From Rhabdochromatium marinum (GTDB taxonomy: Bacteria > Pseudomonadota > Gammaproteobacteria > Chromatiales > Chromatiaceae): a DNA stretch of 34,336 nt. The translations under genes and the position numbers were made by a program. The notes under the pieces are model-generated. The model did not search any database and was not told where the DNA came from. It worked only from the letters and a program-made list of their open reading frames with translations. The stretch spans positions 1 to 34,336 of the forward strand of contig NZ_NRRS01000040.1 of assembly GCF_016583795.1 (NCBI RefSeq), written 5' to 3'. Positions 1-8,994 of this stretch are shown here, in pieces. Positions within the stretch are counted from its first letter, which is position 1. Every line of letters begins with the position of its first letter.

Positions 1-15
1 ATCTAACGTCAACAT
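1..15 (-). CDS. Possible 5' end of a gene leaving the window
   Basis: Only five codons (MLTLD) are inside the window, starting at the minus-strand ATG at 15-13. The support is an AGGA ribosome-binding site with seven-base spacing and an extended -10 element at 92-84. No product can be named. Confidence 0.25.
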
Positions 16-83
16 GAAACGATCCTGTCACCAAAATGTCGGCAAGTGCGCGTCCAAACGATGCGTGGCACAATGGAGCGCAA

Positions 84-92
84 ACTATAGCA
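84..92 (-). promoter_or_regulatory. Candidate extended -10 promoter, reading left
   Basis: On the minus strand the bases read TGCTATAGT, an extended -10 (TGnTATAAT type, one mismatch). No good -35 lies 17 bases upstream, as is common for extended -10 promoters. It would start RNA near position 77 and serve a possible minus-strand gene whose ATG is at 15-13. This is sequence matching only. Confidence 0.3.
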
Positions 93-277
93 TAAGAATT
101 ACGCACCTCTAAATTGACGCGGTTTAATTGCTCTCGGTAAAGGGATGATCGAGACGCCGGTATCGGCCTGCCTGCCCTACCCCGACTCGGCTGTTTACGT
201 TGACCTGTAGTAACATCACGACAAACCTCCTGTATTTAAATCCTTACCTCCCAACCGATACAAGACGCCGACCGCTG

Positions 278-703
278 ATGTTTCTACTCGATACCAATGT
301 CGTCTTGGAATTGCGTAAAATCGGTAGTGGCCAGGCGGATCAGCATGTAACCGACTGGGCGCGTGAGACCGATGCCAGTACCCTGTATCTGTCCTGTATC
401 AGCCTGCAAGAGCTGGAAACAGACATCCTGCGGGTCGAGCGGCGTGACCGCTGGCACGGCGCGATGCTGCGCGAATGGTTTGAACATCGCGTGCTGTCTA
501 CCTTTGCCGAACGCATGCTGCCGATTGATATCGCCGTGGCCCGACGCTGCGCCGAACTTCATGTCCCCGAGCCGCGCCCCATCCGAGAGGCTCTGATCAG
601 TGCCACAGCTCTGGTGCATGGTCTGACAGTCGTGACCCGCAATACGGCGGATTTTGCTCCCACAAAGGTGGCACTGCTCAACCCCTGGTTGGCGCGCTCT
701 TGA
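278..703 (+). CDS. PIN-domain ribonuclease, VapC/FitB-like toxin (141 aa)
   Basis: PIN-domain RNase of the VapC type, expected to cut RNA using metal held by acidic residues. The protein opens with MFLLDTN, the classical first PIN motif (D5), has an LQELE acidic motif near residue 46, and ends with the TVVTRNTADF motif carrying the last aspartate. The start at 278 is chosen because family members begin directly at M-x-L-L-D-T-N; an upstream ATG/ACG-rich extension from 200 has no PIN homology and no ribosome-binding site. Odd points: the position usually aspartate in the 'DALIAATAL' helix is glutamate here (EALISATAL), and no antitoxin lies upstream or downstream. It may be an orphan toxin, a solitary PIN RNase, or a decaying module. 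Confidence 0.85.
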   Translation: MFLLDTNVVLELRKIGSGQADQHVTDWARETDASTLYLSCISLQELETDILRVERRDRWHGAMLREWFEHRVLSTFAERMLPIDIAVARRCAELHVPEPRPIREALISATALVHGLTVVTRNTADFAPTKVALLNPWLARS

Positions 704-743
704 ATCCTCGATCAACAGCGGCCATTGTCTGCCTTTGTTTGCA

Positions 744-760
744 GCGGCTGTTGCAGCCGC
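744..760 (+). other. Perfect 7-bp hairpin between vapC-like gene and cnoX
   Basis: GCGGCTG and CAGCCGC flank a three-base loop. No T-run follows, so it is not a standard intrinsic terminator. It lies about 40 bases upstream of the cnoX start and could be a weak pause site or chance in GC-rich DNA. Confidence 0.3.
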
Positions 761-797
761 CGCCCAATGCTTCAATTGCTATAGGAACAGGATGCTG

Positions 798-1661
798 ATG
801 GCTGACTCACCCTATGTCGTAACAGTCACCACCGAAACCTTTCAATCGGTGGTGATTGATGGTTCCCACCAGCGACCGGTGCTGGTGGATTTCTGGGCCG
901 ACTGGTGCGCGCCCTGCCGCCAACTGATGCCCATGCTTGCCAAACTGGCCAATGATTATGCGGGCCAGTTTCTGCTGGCCAAGGTTGATACCGAGGCCGA
1001 GCAGGCGCTGGCCATGCAGTTTGGTATCCGCAGCCTGCCCACGGTGCAGTTATTCAAGGATGGGCGCGCGGTTGATCAGTTCATGGGTGCCCTACCCGAG
1101 AGCCAGGTGCGGGAATTTCTCCAACGCTATATCTCCAATGAAGCCGATCAGTGTCTGGCAGCGGCGCGCACGCATCTGGCGCAGCAAGATTTTGCCGCCG
1201 CTGAGGCTCAGATCGCACAAGCCGAACAGCTCAACGCCAGCCCGCAGGCGCTTTTCATTGCTCGGGCCGAGTTGCTGGCGGCGCGCGGTGAGCTGGACGC
1301 CTTGGAGAGCGAACTTGAGCATACCCCCATCGAGCTAGTCGAGAGTCCGGAGGTCAAGGCGCTACACGCGCGCCTGCTGTTTAATCGCGCGCTAGCCACG
1401 GCTCCCGAGCTGGCTCAGCTCGAAACCCGGATTGCCGAAAATCCGGCCGACAGCGAGGCCCGTTATCAACTCGCGGCCCGATTGTTCTTGGCTGGGCAGC
1501 CCGAGTCGGCTTTCGATCACCTGCTCACCTTAATGCAAAAAGACCGCGCATTCGGCGACGATGCCGCCCGTAAAGCCATTCTGATGGGATTCGAGCTGTT
1601 GGATCCCGAGCATCCGCTGGTCACCCAGACCCGCGCCCGGCTGTCGCGGCTGCTCTACTGA
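798..1661 (+). CDS. cnoX: Thioredoxin-fold co-chaperone CnoX (YbbN) (287 aa)
   Basis: Cytosolic holdase that protects proteins from oxidative damage and hands them to GroEL/ES in the characterised E. coli family. Residues 1-110 are a thioredoxin domain with an intact WCAPC active site; residues 120-287 form the TPR-like helical tail typical of YbbN, and the total length matches the family (about 285). The second of two close ATGs is chosen because an AGGAA at 784-788 is nine bases from it but only three from the ATG at 792. E. coli YbbN lacks the full CXXC, whereas this one keeps both cysteines, so a redox activity as in Caulobacter CnoX is likely (inference). The last seven bases overlap the 3' end of the convergent tilS. 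Confidence 0.9.
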   Translation: MADSPYVVTVTTETFQSVVIDGSHQRPVLVDFWADWCAPCRQLMPMLAKLANDYAGQFLLAKVDTEAEQALAMQFGIRSLPTVQLFKDGRAVDQFMGALPESQVREFLQRYISNEADQCLAAARTHLAQQDFAAAEAQIAQAEQLNASPQALFIARAELLAARGELDALESELEHTPIELVESPEVKALHARLLFNRALATAPELAQLETRIAENPADSEARYQLAARLFLAGQPESAFDHLLTLMQKDRAFGDDAARKAILMGFELLDPEHPLVTQTRARLSRLLY

Positions 1662-3082
1662 GTATTGCCGTAGCGAATGAACTCGCTCAGCCCGGCCTCG
1701 CAGCCGAGCGCATGTTGCCAGCGCAACACCGGCAGTCTGGCGTCACAAAGTGCCACCCCGGCAATTGCCAGCAAATGCTCGCCAGCAAACAGCATGGGCA
1801 CATAGGGTCGCAGCCAGGCTGGCACCCCGACCTGCTGAAACAGCGCCTTGAGCGTGCGACTTGGCGCACCGGGCCGCACCCGGCAGCGCAGACCGCTGAC
1901 TGCGAAGCGCACCTGCAGCTGCGGTGCACAGTCAACAGCCAGACGGCCTGCCAAACGCCCCAGGACCTCGGAGATCTCGGGGGAAGCTGGCACACTAAGT
2001 TCGCCCAGGCGCTCCCCTAGCACTAGGGGCTGGCGGAGATCCCACCGCAGCGCCGTTCCGGCTGCTGGCTGTGCCGGCAACGGCGGTAGCGCAAACAGCT
2101 GATCGCGATACCGGCGCACCTCGCACCCCGACCAGGCCACCAATCCCTGCGCTCCGGCGCGCGCCTGGAGCAGGCTGTGACAGATGGCCTCCAAGCGCCG
2201 CTGGCTGGGCATGCGAAACCCGCCCTGCGCCAGCCAGTGGCGCAGTACCGCGTGCTGCTGCTCCGGCGACAGTGACTGCAAGGCCTGGATCGACAGACTG
2301 CCCGCCGCCGTTGCGCGCGCTTGCGTCAGCCAGTCGGCGCTGGCACGGTCGAGTAGTTGCTGCGCCTCGGCGCAATGCGCTGCTGAGCGTGCCAGGGTGG
2401 CCGAGGCCGCTGGCCAGCGCGCGCGCAGCAGCGGCAGGATGCGATGGCGCAGATGATTGCGATCAAAGCGAGTGTCCTGATTGCTGGGGTCTTCAATCCA
2501 GCTCAATCGCTGGGCGCTGGCGTAGGCAGCAATCCAGGCACCGGGACACTCCAGCCAGGGCCGCACTGCCTGACCCGCGCCCAGCGCCCGCGCGCGCGGC
2601 ATAGCGGCCAGACCCGCCACACCGGCACCGCGCAGCAGCGCGAGCAACAGCGTCTCGGCCTGGTCATCCTGATGTTGCGCCAGCCAGAGCTGCTCTCCAG
2701 GCGCCAGCAGCGTCTCCCACAGCGTCCAGCGCGCTAGACGTGCGGCTTCTTCCAGGCTCTGTCCGCGCGCGGGTGCGACTTGCACCCGTTGCACCTTCAG
2801 CGGCACATGCAGCATCGCGCACTGCTGGCGACAGTGCTCAGCCCAATCGCCTGAATGTGGATGCAAACCATGATCGATATGAACGGCGCTCAGCGCCAGA
2901 TGCCGCAGCGCTGGCAGCGTGGCGGCGGCGTGCAGCAGCGCATGGGAATCGCGCCCGCCGCTGTAGGCGATCCACAGGCGGCTGTGGGGACGGTCAGGTG
3001 TCGTGGGGGAAGGCGCCTGCCGGCTCAGGTTCTGCCGCAGCGCCTCAAGCTTTGAAGCGTCCGTACCCGCGCAGCCGTTCAT
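1655..3082 (-). CDS. tilS: tRNA(Ile)-lysidine synthetase TilS (475 aa)
   Basis: ATP-dependent enzyme that converts C34 of the CAU-anticodon tRNA(Ile) to lysidine, so that it reads AUA instead of AUG. The N-type PP-loop motif SGGRDS is at residues 41-46, followed by the DHGL motif typical of TilS, the [18 protein letters not shown] segment, and the C-terminal TilS domains with the RVRPG motif. The start at 3082 gives the usual N-terminal length and overlaps the end of accA by 38 bases, so translation is probably coupled; a further in-frame start lies at 3127. The accA-tilS order is common in Gammaproteobacteria. Its 3' end meets cnoX head-on with a seven-base overlap and no room for a separate terminator. 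Confidence 0.93.
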   Translation of the reverse strand: MNGCAGTDASKLEALRQNLSRQAPSPTTPDRPHSRLWIAYSGGRDSHALLHAAATLPALRHLALSAVHIDHGLHPHSGDWAEHCRQQCAMLHVPLKVQRVQVAPARGQSLEEAARLARWTLWETLLAPGEQLWLAQHQDDQAETLLLALLRGAGVAGLAAMPRARALGAGQAVRPWLECPGAWIAAYASAQRLSWIEDPSNQDTRFDRNHLRHRILPLLRARWPAASATLARSAAHCAEAQQLLDRASADWLTQARATAAGSLSIQALQSLSPEQQHAVLRHWLAQGGFRMPSQRRLEAICHSLLQARAGAQGLVAWSGCEVRRYRDQLFALPPLPAQPAAGTALRWDLRQPLVLGERLGELSVPASPEISEVLGRLAGRLAVDCAPQLQVRFAVSGLRCRVRPGAPSRTLKALFQQVGVPAWLRPYVPMLFAGEHLLAIAGVALCDARLPVLRWQHALGCEAGLSEFIRYGNTQ

Positions 3083-4001
3083 AGCGCAGCGCCTGAAGCT
3101 GGGCGGCATCAAGGGTGTCGAGTTCATCCAGCGCCGCGATCAAGGTGGCCTTGAGGGTGGCCACCATGGCTTCCATGTCGCGATGCGCACCGCCGAGCGG
3201 CTCAGGCACCACGCCGTCGATCATGGCCAGCTCGTTGAGTTTATCCGAGGTGATGGCCATCGCATCAGCGGCCAGCTGGGCCTTCTCGGCACTTTTCCAC
3301 AGAATGGAAGCACAGCCCTCGGGGGAGATGACCGAATAGGTGCTGAATTGCAGCATCAGCAGGCGGTCAGCCACGCCAATGGCCAGGGCGCCGCCAGAGC
3401 CGCCCTCCCCAGTCACAGTCGCGACAATGGGCACTGCCAGTCCGGCCATGACCTGCAGATTGCGCGCAATGGCCTCGCTCTGCCCGCGCTCCTCGGCCCC
3501 CACGCCCGGATAGGCGCCCGGAGTGTCGATGAAGGTGAGAATCGGCAGCCCGAACCGCTCGGCCATCTGCATCAGACGCAGTGCCTTGCGATAGCCTTCC
3601 GGTCGCGGCATGCCAAAGTTGCGGTAAATTTTCTCCTTGGTGTCGCGCCCCTTCTGATGCCCGATCAGCATCACCGGACGCCCATCCAGCCGCGCCAGGC
3701 CGCCAACAATGGCGCTGTCATCGGCAAAGGCGCGGTCCCCATGCAGTTCTTCAAAATCCTCGAAAATGCGCTGGGCATAGTCGAGAAAATAGGGCCGCAA
3801 TGGATGCCGCGACAGCTGCGAGATCTGCCAGGGCGTCAGCGAGGAGAAAATCTGTTTGGTCAGCTCCCGGCTCTTGGTCTCAAGGTGCGCGATCTCTTCG
3901 GCGATATTGATTTCATTATCGTCGCCGACATGGCGCAACTCGTCGATTTTCGCGGCAAGTTCCGCGACCGGCTGCTCGAATTCAAGAAAATTTAGGTCCA
4001 T
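3045..4001 (-). CDS. accA: Acetyl-CoA carboxylase carboxyltransferase subunit alpha (318 aa)
   Basis: Alpha subunit of the AccA2D2 carboxyltransferase, which moves CO2 from carboxybiotin on AccB to acetyl-CoA to make malonyl-CoA, the first committed step of fatty acid synthesis. Length matches the family (about 319). Typical segments are the N-terminal [11 protein letters not shown], the TPGAYPG motif near residue 160, the [12 protein letters not shown] oxyanion-hole region and the [11 protein letters not shown] segment. Start ATG 4001-3999 is the family start. Upstream on its strand a TAGAAT box lies only six bases before the ATG and there is no clear Shine-Dalgarno sequence, so a leaderless or near-leaderless transcript is possible. 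tilS follows with overlap. Confidence 0.96.
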   Translation of the reverse strand: MDLNFLEFEQPVAELAAKIDELRHVGDDNEINIAEEIAHLETKSRELTKQIFSSLTPWQISQLSRHPLRPYFLDYAQRIFEDFEELHGDRAFADDSAIVGGLARLDGRPVMLIGHQKGRDTKEKIYRNFGMPRPEGYRKALRLMQMAERFGLPILTFIDTPGAYPGVGAEERGQSEAIARNLQVMAGLAVPIVATVTGEGGSGGALAIGVADRLLMLQFSTYSVISPEGCASILWKSAEKAQLAADAMAITSDKLNELAMIDGVVPEPLGGAHRDMEAMVATLKATLIAALDELDTLDAAQLQALRYERLRGYGRFKA

Positions 4002-4048
4002 AGCGCGATTCTACCCGAAACAATCCCCGCTCGGACAGCCCCGTCTTT

Positions 4049-4077
4049 TTGTCAGCCTGCCGGGGTCGGGTTAGTAT
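4049..4077 (+). promoter_or_regulatory. Candidate sigma-70 promoter for ppc
   Basis: TTGTCA (4049-4054) and TAGTAT (4072-4077) are separated by 17 bases, matching the -35 and -10 consensus at five and four of six positions. Predicted transcription start is near 4084, giving a leader of about 40 bases. The leader contains CAGAT/ATCTG inverted arms at 4094-4106. Confidence 0.5.
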
Positions 4078-4124
4078 GCGGCGAATAACTTTTCAGATCA
4101 CATCTGTGACAAAGGATCGCCAAG

Positions 4125-6932
4125 GTGATTGTGCCAGAACATCTAACCACGCCCGAGTCGGCCATCGGCCCGGAGCGCGATATCGAACTCTTCACCACCC
4201 TGCTTGGTGAAGTGCTGCGTGAACATAGCCGCAAACGGGTGCTAGTGATCGTCGAGCGCCTGCGCGACGAGTTCCTGGCACTGCGCAGCGCCGATGACCC
4301 CAGCCTGCGCGACAAGCTAATGAAGCGCATCGACGGGCTCGACCCGCAAACGCTCTCCGAGGTCATCCGTGCCTATACCATTTACTTTAGCCTGTTGAAC
4401 ACCGCCGAGGAGGTCAACAGCTACCTGCAACGCCGCTCCCTGGTCAGTGCTGGCGGGCGGCTGTGGTCGGGCTCTTTCGATCACAGTCTGCGCCAACTCG
4501 CCGAGGACGGCATCAGCGCCGGTCAGTTTCAGAGCCTGCTGGAGCATCTGGCTTATATTCCGGTTTTTACCGCGCATCCCACCGAGGCCAAGCGACGCAC
4601 CACCCTGGAAATCCAGCGGCGCATTTTCCTGTTCACCCTCGACCTGCACCGGCAGAAGCTCAATCAGGAGGAGCAACAGGATCTGCTCGGACAGATTCTC
4701 AACGAAATCCAGATCCTGTGGAAAACCGACGAAGTGCGGGTACACAAACCCAAGGTCACGGATGAAGTACGCCAGGGGTTGTACTTTTTCCGCGAATCCC
4801 TGTTTGGCGTTGTGCCCCTGATCTATCGCAACCTCGAACGCGCGGCGCGCCGGGTCTATGGCACCGATACCCCGGTGCGGGTGCCGAGCTTCATGCGCTT
4901 TGGCTCCTGGATTGGCGGCGACCGCGACGGCAATCCCTTCGTGCGCCCTGAAACCACCGAGCTGGCGGTGCGCATGCACAGCGAGCTGCTACTGAGCGAA
5001 TACATCAGCCGGGTAACCGATCTCAGCCGCCGGTTGAGCCACTCCAGCGCACTCAGCCAGCCCTCGCCCGCCTTCCTTGACAGTCTGGATGATGACGAGG
5101 ACTACTGGCTCGATACCATGAGCCAAAGCCAGCGCCGCTATGTGCATGAACCCTATCGGCGCAAGCTGGTCATCATGGAACACCGTCTGCAAGCTGATCT
5201 GGCCCGGGTGCGCGCCCGCTTGCATGGTGAAGACGTTGATTTACCGGAAGGCTACTGCGATGCCCGCGCCTTTCTGGCCGACTTGCAGCTCATTCGCTAC
5301 TCTCTGATCAGTCAGGGCGATGCCAACGCCGCCGAGGGCGAGCTGAAGGATCTGATTCGTCTGGTCGAAACCTTCGGCTTCCATCTGATGCAGCTCGACA
5401 TCCGCCAGGAATCCACCCGCCATACGCAGGCGGTGATTGAGCTGTTTGCACGCCAGCCCGGCGCTCCGCTGTATGAAGCCTTCAGCGAAGAGCAGAAGTT
5501 GGTCGCCTTGGGCGAAGCCATCGCCCATCCACATCCCTTTGTGATCGACAAGAGCACCCTGACGGCCGAGACGCGCGAAACCCTTGATGTGTTTGAAGTC
5601 ATCGCCCGCATGCGCGCCGAGATCAGCCCCGAAGCTTTCGGTGCCTATGTGATCTCCATGACCCATGACGCCAGTCACGTCATGGAAGTCATGCTGCTGG
5701 CGCGCCTGGCCGGATTGGCCGGAAAAACACGGGCCGGCTGGTTCTGTGATCTGCTGATTGCGCCACTGTTTGAGACCATTGATGACCTGGAACGCATCGA
5801 CCGGGTCATGGGCACGCTCTTTGATGACCCCACCTATGCCGCCCTGCTCAAGGCCTCCGGCAACCTGCAAGAGGTGATGCTCGGCTACTCGGACTCCTGC
5901 AAGGACGGAGGCATTCTGTCCTCGGCCTGGAAGCTCTATGAGGCGCAGGAAAAGATCATCGCTCTGGCCGATGATCGCGGCATCATGTGTCGCCTGTTCC
6001 ACGGGCGCGGCGGTACCATCGGCCGCGGCGGCGGCCCGACGCACGAGGCTATTCTGGCCCAACCAGCCGATACCGTGCACGGACAGATCAAGTTCACCGA
6101 ACAGGGCGAGGTGCTGTCCTATCGCTACGCCAATCCGGAAACCGCGCTCTACGAGCTGACCGTTGGCATCACCGGGCTAATCAAGGCCAGTCGCTGCCTG
6201 GTCGAACCCATCCCCGAGGTGCGCAAGGATTTCCTCGGCATCATGGCCGAGATCACCACCCAGGGCGAAACCGCCTACCGCGATCTGGTTGGTGGGGCGC
6301 CCGGCTTTCTGGATTATTTCTACGAGATCACCCCGCTGGATGCCATTGCCCTGCTGAACATCGGCTCACGCCCCTCGCACCGCAAGAAGGCCGACCGCTC
6401 GCTCAGCTCGATTCGCGCCATTCCCTGGGTGTTCGGCTGGGCACAATCACGCCACACCCTACCGGCCTGGTACGGCATCGGCGCGGCCATTGAGCACTGG
6501 CGCGGCAACGATCTGGAGCGCCTGGCCAAGTTGCAGAAGATGTATCAGGAATGGCCCTTCTTCCGCGCCATGCTCAGCAACACCCAAATGTCGCTGTTTA
6601 AGGCCGAGATGCGCATCGCCCATGAGTACCTGCGTCTGGCCCAGGATCAGACAACCGCCGAGGGCATTTTCAGCCGCATCCAGGAGGAATATCAGCGCAC
6701 CCTGACCCAAGTGCTGAACATCTCCGGGCTGCATGAACTGATGGAAGAAACCCCAGACTTGCAAATTTCCCTATGGCGACGCAACGCCTACCTCGACCCA
6801 CTCAACCACGTCCAGATCACCCTGCTGGAACGCTACCGGGGCGAGAAGACGCAGGAAGAACGCGAGCAATGGCTCGATCCCCTGCTGCGCTCCATCAACG
6901 CCATTGCTGCTGGGATGCGCAACACTGGGTAG
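4125..6932 (+). CDS. ppc: Phosphoenolpyruvate carboxylase (935 aa)
   Basis: Anaplerotic enzyme that carboxylates phosphoenolpyruvate with bicarbonate to oxaloacetate; in autotrophs it refills the TCA cycle. The catalytic-histidine motif TAHPTEAKRR has its H at residue 151, the second signature GYSDSCKDGG lies near residue 590, and the glycine-rich loop HGRGGTIGRGGGPTH starts at H626. The C-terminal end RNTG matches the family's conserved C-terminus, and the length agrees with bacterial enzymes (880-940). GTG at 4125 is chosen because AAAGGA at 4111-4116 is eight bases upstream; a second GTG lies two codons in. It stands alone, divergent from accA, with its own promoter candidate. Confidence 0.97.
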   Translation: MIVPEHLTTPESAIGPERDIELFTTLLGEVLREHSRKRVLVIVERLRDEFLALRSADDPSLRDKLMKRIDGLDPQTLSEVIRAYTIYFSLLNTAEEVNSYLQRRSLVSAGGRLWSGSFDHSLRQLAEDGISAGQFQSLLEHLAYIPVFTAHPTEAKRRTTLEIQRRIFLFTLDLHRQKLNQEEQQDLLGQILNEIQILWKTDEVRVHKPKVTDEVRQGLYFFRESLFGVVPLIYRNLERAARRVYGTDTPVRVPSFMRFGSWIGGDRDGNPFVRPETTELAVRMHSELLLSEYISRVTDLSRRLSHSSALSQPSPAFLDSLDDDEDYWLDTMSQSQRRYVHEPYRRKLVIMEHRLQADLARVRARLHGEDVDLPEGYCDARAFLADLQLIRYSLISQGDANAAEGELKDLIRLVETFGFHLMQLDIRQESTRHTQAVIELFARQPGAPLYEAFSEEQKLVALGEAIAHPHPFVIDKSTLTAETRETLDVFEVIARMRAEISPEAFGAYVISMTHDASHVMEVMLLARLAGLAGKTRAGWFCDLLIAPLFETIDDLERIDRVMGTLFDDPTYAALLKASGNLQEVMLGYSDSCKDGGILSSAWKLYEAQEKIIALADDRGIMCRLFHGRGGTIGRGGGPTHEAILAQPADTVHGQIKFTEQGEVLSYRYANPETALYELTVGITGLIKASRCLVEPIPEVRKDFLGIMAEITTQGETAYRDLVGGAPGFLDYFYEITPLDAIALLNIGSRPSHRKKADRSLSSIRAIPWVFGWAQSRHTLPAWYGIGAAIEHWRGNDLERLAKLQKMYQEWPFFRAMLSNTQMSLFKAEMRIAHEYLRLAQDQTTAEGIFSRIQEEYQRTLTQVLNISGLHELMEETPDLQISLWRRNAYLDPLNHVQITLLERYRGEKTQEEREQWLDPLLRSINAIAAGMRNTG

Positions 6933-6992
6933 CCCTCGCAACAGCAGCATCAATGCTAGTAAATCAGTAATCAATACTTAGGAGACTTCGTT

Positions 6993-7781
6993 ATGGCTGG
7001 CTTTGGCGACTTACTCGGCTCCATGTTACAAAACAACATTCCCCAATCCGGTCAGGCACGGCTGGGCAACGCGCTGCAAGACTTGCAGGCCCATTTCGGC
7101 GCTCAGGGTGGTGGCAGCGGCAGTCTCGGCGGCATACTCGGTAACCTCCTGGAAGGCGCCAATACCGCGCTGAATCAAGCCTCACACAATCCGCTGCAAA
7201 CCGGCGGCCTGGGCGCGATGCTCGGCTCGGTCTTTGGCGGTGGCGGAGATTCCATCAAGGGCGCGCTCGGCGGCGGCGCCCTGGCGATGCTCGCTGGCGT
7301 GGCCTTCAAGGCGCTGACCAACAGTGCCGCTTCCAGTCAGGGCGCAGCCCTGGCAGCAGCCCCCGCTGAAGCCGCCGCCCTGCCACTCGGTCTGCGCGAG
7401 CCAAGCTCCGAGACTGAGCAACAAGCGCTGAACGATACCACCCGCCTGGTCATCAAAGGCATGATCAGTATCGCCAAGGCCGATGGCGAGGTGAGTCCGG
7501 ATGAAATCCAGCAGATTCTCGGCAGGCTCCAGAGCACCAACATGGACAACCAAACCCAAGCCTGGCTGATGAGCGAATTAGCCCAGCCCTTGGATCTGGA
7601 AGCCTTTGTCGCTGAGATCCCCAATCAGGAAGTCGCCGCGCAGGTGTATGCCGCGTCCCTGCTGGCCGTCGAAATCGACACGGATGAAGAACGCAACTAC
7701 CTGCGCCAATTCGCCGCACAATCCGGACTCAACCCCGAGGTTGTCGCCCAGATTCACCAGTCAATGGGAATTGCGCTTTAA
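6993..7781 (+). CDS. TerB-family/DUF533 protein, YebE-like (262 aa)
   Basis: Family of unknown biochemical role, often labelled tellurite resistance TerB or inner-membrane protein YebE. Residues 1-95 are glycine-rich, with GGGSGSLGGILGNLL-type stretches, and contain one short hydrophobic segment (GGGALAMLAGVAFKAL, near residue 90). An Ala-rich linker leads to an acidic TerB-like helical domain at about 145-262 with the IAKADGEVSPDE motif, a possible metal-binding loop. A strong GGAGA ribosome-binding site precedes the ATG. It lies 60 bases after ppc and 175 bases before the polysaccharide locus, and nothing links it to either. Confidence 0.85.
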   Translation: MAGFGDLLGSMLQNNIPQSGQARLGNALQDLQAHFGAQGGGSGSLGGILGNLLEGANTALNQASHNPLQTGGLGAMLGSVFGGGGDSIKGALGGGALAMLAGVAFKALTNSAASSQGAALAAAPAEAAALPLGLREPSSETEQQALNDTTRLVIKGMISIAKADGEVSPDEIQQILGRLQSTNMDNQTQAWLMSELAQPLDLEAFVAEIPNQEVAAQVYAASLLAVEIDTDEERNYLRQFAAQSGLNPEVVAQIHQSMGIAL

Positions 7782-7956
7782 GCCCAAGACCCTTCGCAGC
7801 CTTGCCTCCTGCCGGCGACAACAAAGAACGGGAATATAAACCGTCGGAAACATGAACGGTGCCAGAGGCATCAGGAATGCCACCCAGCGTCTGTGGTTGG
7901 GTTACTCTCAGCTGCACCGCAGAAATAATTGGCGATTTGTGCCGAGGATTGCAGCC

Positions 7957-8994
7957 ATGCCGAATCAACCGAGCAACCCAATAATGGAGTCGGGTCTTTT
8001 CATCGCAACGGATGAAGCCGCTGGCCGCCTGTGCATCCACATGCCTAAGGAACTCTCGGTGGTGGAGGCGGTGCCCTTTCGCAACGCTTTCCGCTCGGTG
8101 TGTGAGGTGCCGGACCCGCCACGCGAGCTGGTGCTGGATTTTGGCAAGACGCGCTTTCTCGACAGCAGCGGGATCGGCGCGCTCTCTGGCTGCATGAAGA
8201 TCGCCAAGGCGCGGGATGTCGATCTGGCACTGGCCTCAGTCGGGCCGGAGGTGCGTGCGGTGCTGACGCTGACCGGGCTGGACCGGGTGCTGCGTATCCT
8301 GACGGATGATGCATCGGCTGATGCGCCAACCGGCGCCCAGGCGGCGTCGGTGCGTCCGTCAACAGCTGCTGATCTTCCGGTCACCCATGCTTCGATGCGC
8401 TCCAAGACCAAGCGCGTGCTCGATGTCATTGGTGCGCTGGTGGGGCTGGGCATCACCGGCGTCCTGTTCGTTCCCATCGCCATTGCAATCAAGCGCGAGA
8501 GTCCGGGGCCGGTGCTCTTCGGCCAGACGCGCTGCGGTTGGATGGGCCGGCGCTTTACCCTGTATAAGTTCCGCTCCATGGTTGCGGATGCCGAGGCGCG
8601 CAAGAGCGAAGTGAAGAACGAAGCCGAGGGCGCGATTTTCAAGGCCAAGGATGATCCGCGCATCACCCGGATCGGGCGGTTGCTGCGTCGCACCAGCCTG
8701 GATGAGTTGCCGCAGTTCTGGAACGTGCTGCAAGGCTCGATGAGCCTGGTCGGCACTCGCCCACCCACCCCGGATGAAATCGACCAATACGACGTGCCGG
8801 AATGGCGCCGGCTGGACGTGAAGCCAGGGATTACCGGCGAGTGGCAGGTCAATGGGCGCTCATCCATCAAGAGTTTCGAGGATATTATTCGCCTTGATCT
8901 GCGTTATCAGCGCAACTGGAGCCTGTGGTACGACATCCGTCTGCTGTTCAAAACCGTGGCCGTGGTGTTCAGCAAAGACAGCGGGGCCATGTGA
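7957..8994 (+). CDS. STAS domain fused to initiating sugar-phosphate transferase (345 aa)
   Basis: Predicted monotopic phosphoglycosyl transferase of the WcaJ/PssA type, which starts polymer assembly by moving a sugar phosphate onto undecaprenyl phosphate at the inner membrane. Residues 1-125 form a STAS domain with the phosphosite motif D69-S70-S71-G72. A linker follows, then the transferase from about 146: a hydrophobic re-entrant helix, ESPGPVLFGQ, FRSM, the RRTSLDELPQ motif with the catalytic Asp-Glu, SLVGTRPP and KPGITGEWQVNGR. ATG 7957 is preferred because GAGGA lies eight bases upstream; an in-frame ATG at 7852 lacks a good site. Usual relatives carry four membrane helices or nothing at this end, so the STAS fusion is the odd feature. 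The 3' end overlaps the next gene by one base (TGATG). A TATAAA box at 7835-7840 has no clear -35. Confidence 0.9.
   Translation: MPNQPSNPIMESGLFIATDEAAGRLCIHMPKELSVVEAVPFRNAFRSVCEVPDPPRELVLDFGKTRFLDSSGIGALSGCMKIAKARDVDLALASVGPEVRAVLTLTGLDRVLRILTDDASADAPTGAQAASVRPSTAADLPVTHASMRSKTKRVLDVIGALVGLGITGVLFVPIAIAIKRESPGPVLFGQTRCGWMGRRFTLYKFRSMVADAEARKSEVKNEAEGAIFKAKDDPRITRIGRLLRRTSLDELPQFWNVLQGSMSLVGTRPPTPDEIDQYDVPEWRRLDVKPGITGEWQVNGRSSIKSFEDIIRLDLRYQRNWSLWYDIRLLFKTVAVVFSKDSGAM

Larger units (their letters stand above)
1..277. other. Left-edge intergenic region; no antitoxin gene visible
   Basis: No convincing coding sequence fills this stretch. A type II toxin gene starts at 278, where a partner antitoxin would normally end, yet the frame whose TGA (276-278) overlaps the toxin ATG is open only back to a stop at 237-239, leaving about a dozen codons. 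On the minus strand an ATG at 15-13 with an AGGA seven bases upstream (26-23) could begin a gene that leaves the window. Confidence 0.5.

Noticed and set aside
3003-3995. 330-codon plus-strand frame over accA
   Set aside because: Antisense shadow of a highly conserved gene.
4094-4113. CRP-like site in the ppc leader (TCACA and TGTGA)
   Set aside because: The half-sites are in the wrong orientation and only two bases apart, unlike the TGTGA-N6-TCACA operator.
5241-6080. 279-codon minus-strand frame over ppc
   Set aside because: Antisense shadow; ppc has all catalytic motifs.
7811-7956. Strong promoter for the polysaccharide locus
   Set aside because: A TATAAA box (7835-7840) and AATAAT (near 7924) are present, but neither has a credible -35 at the right distance, and no clear sigma-54 motif was found.
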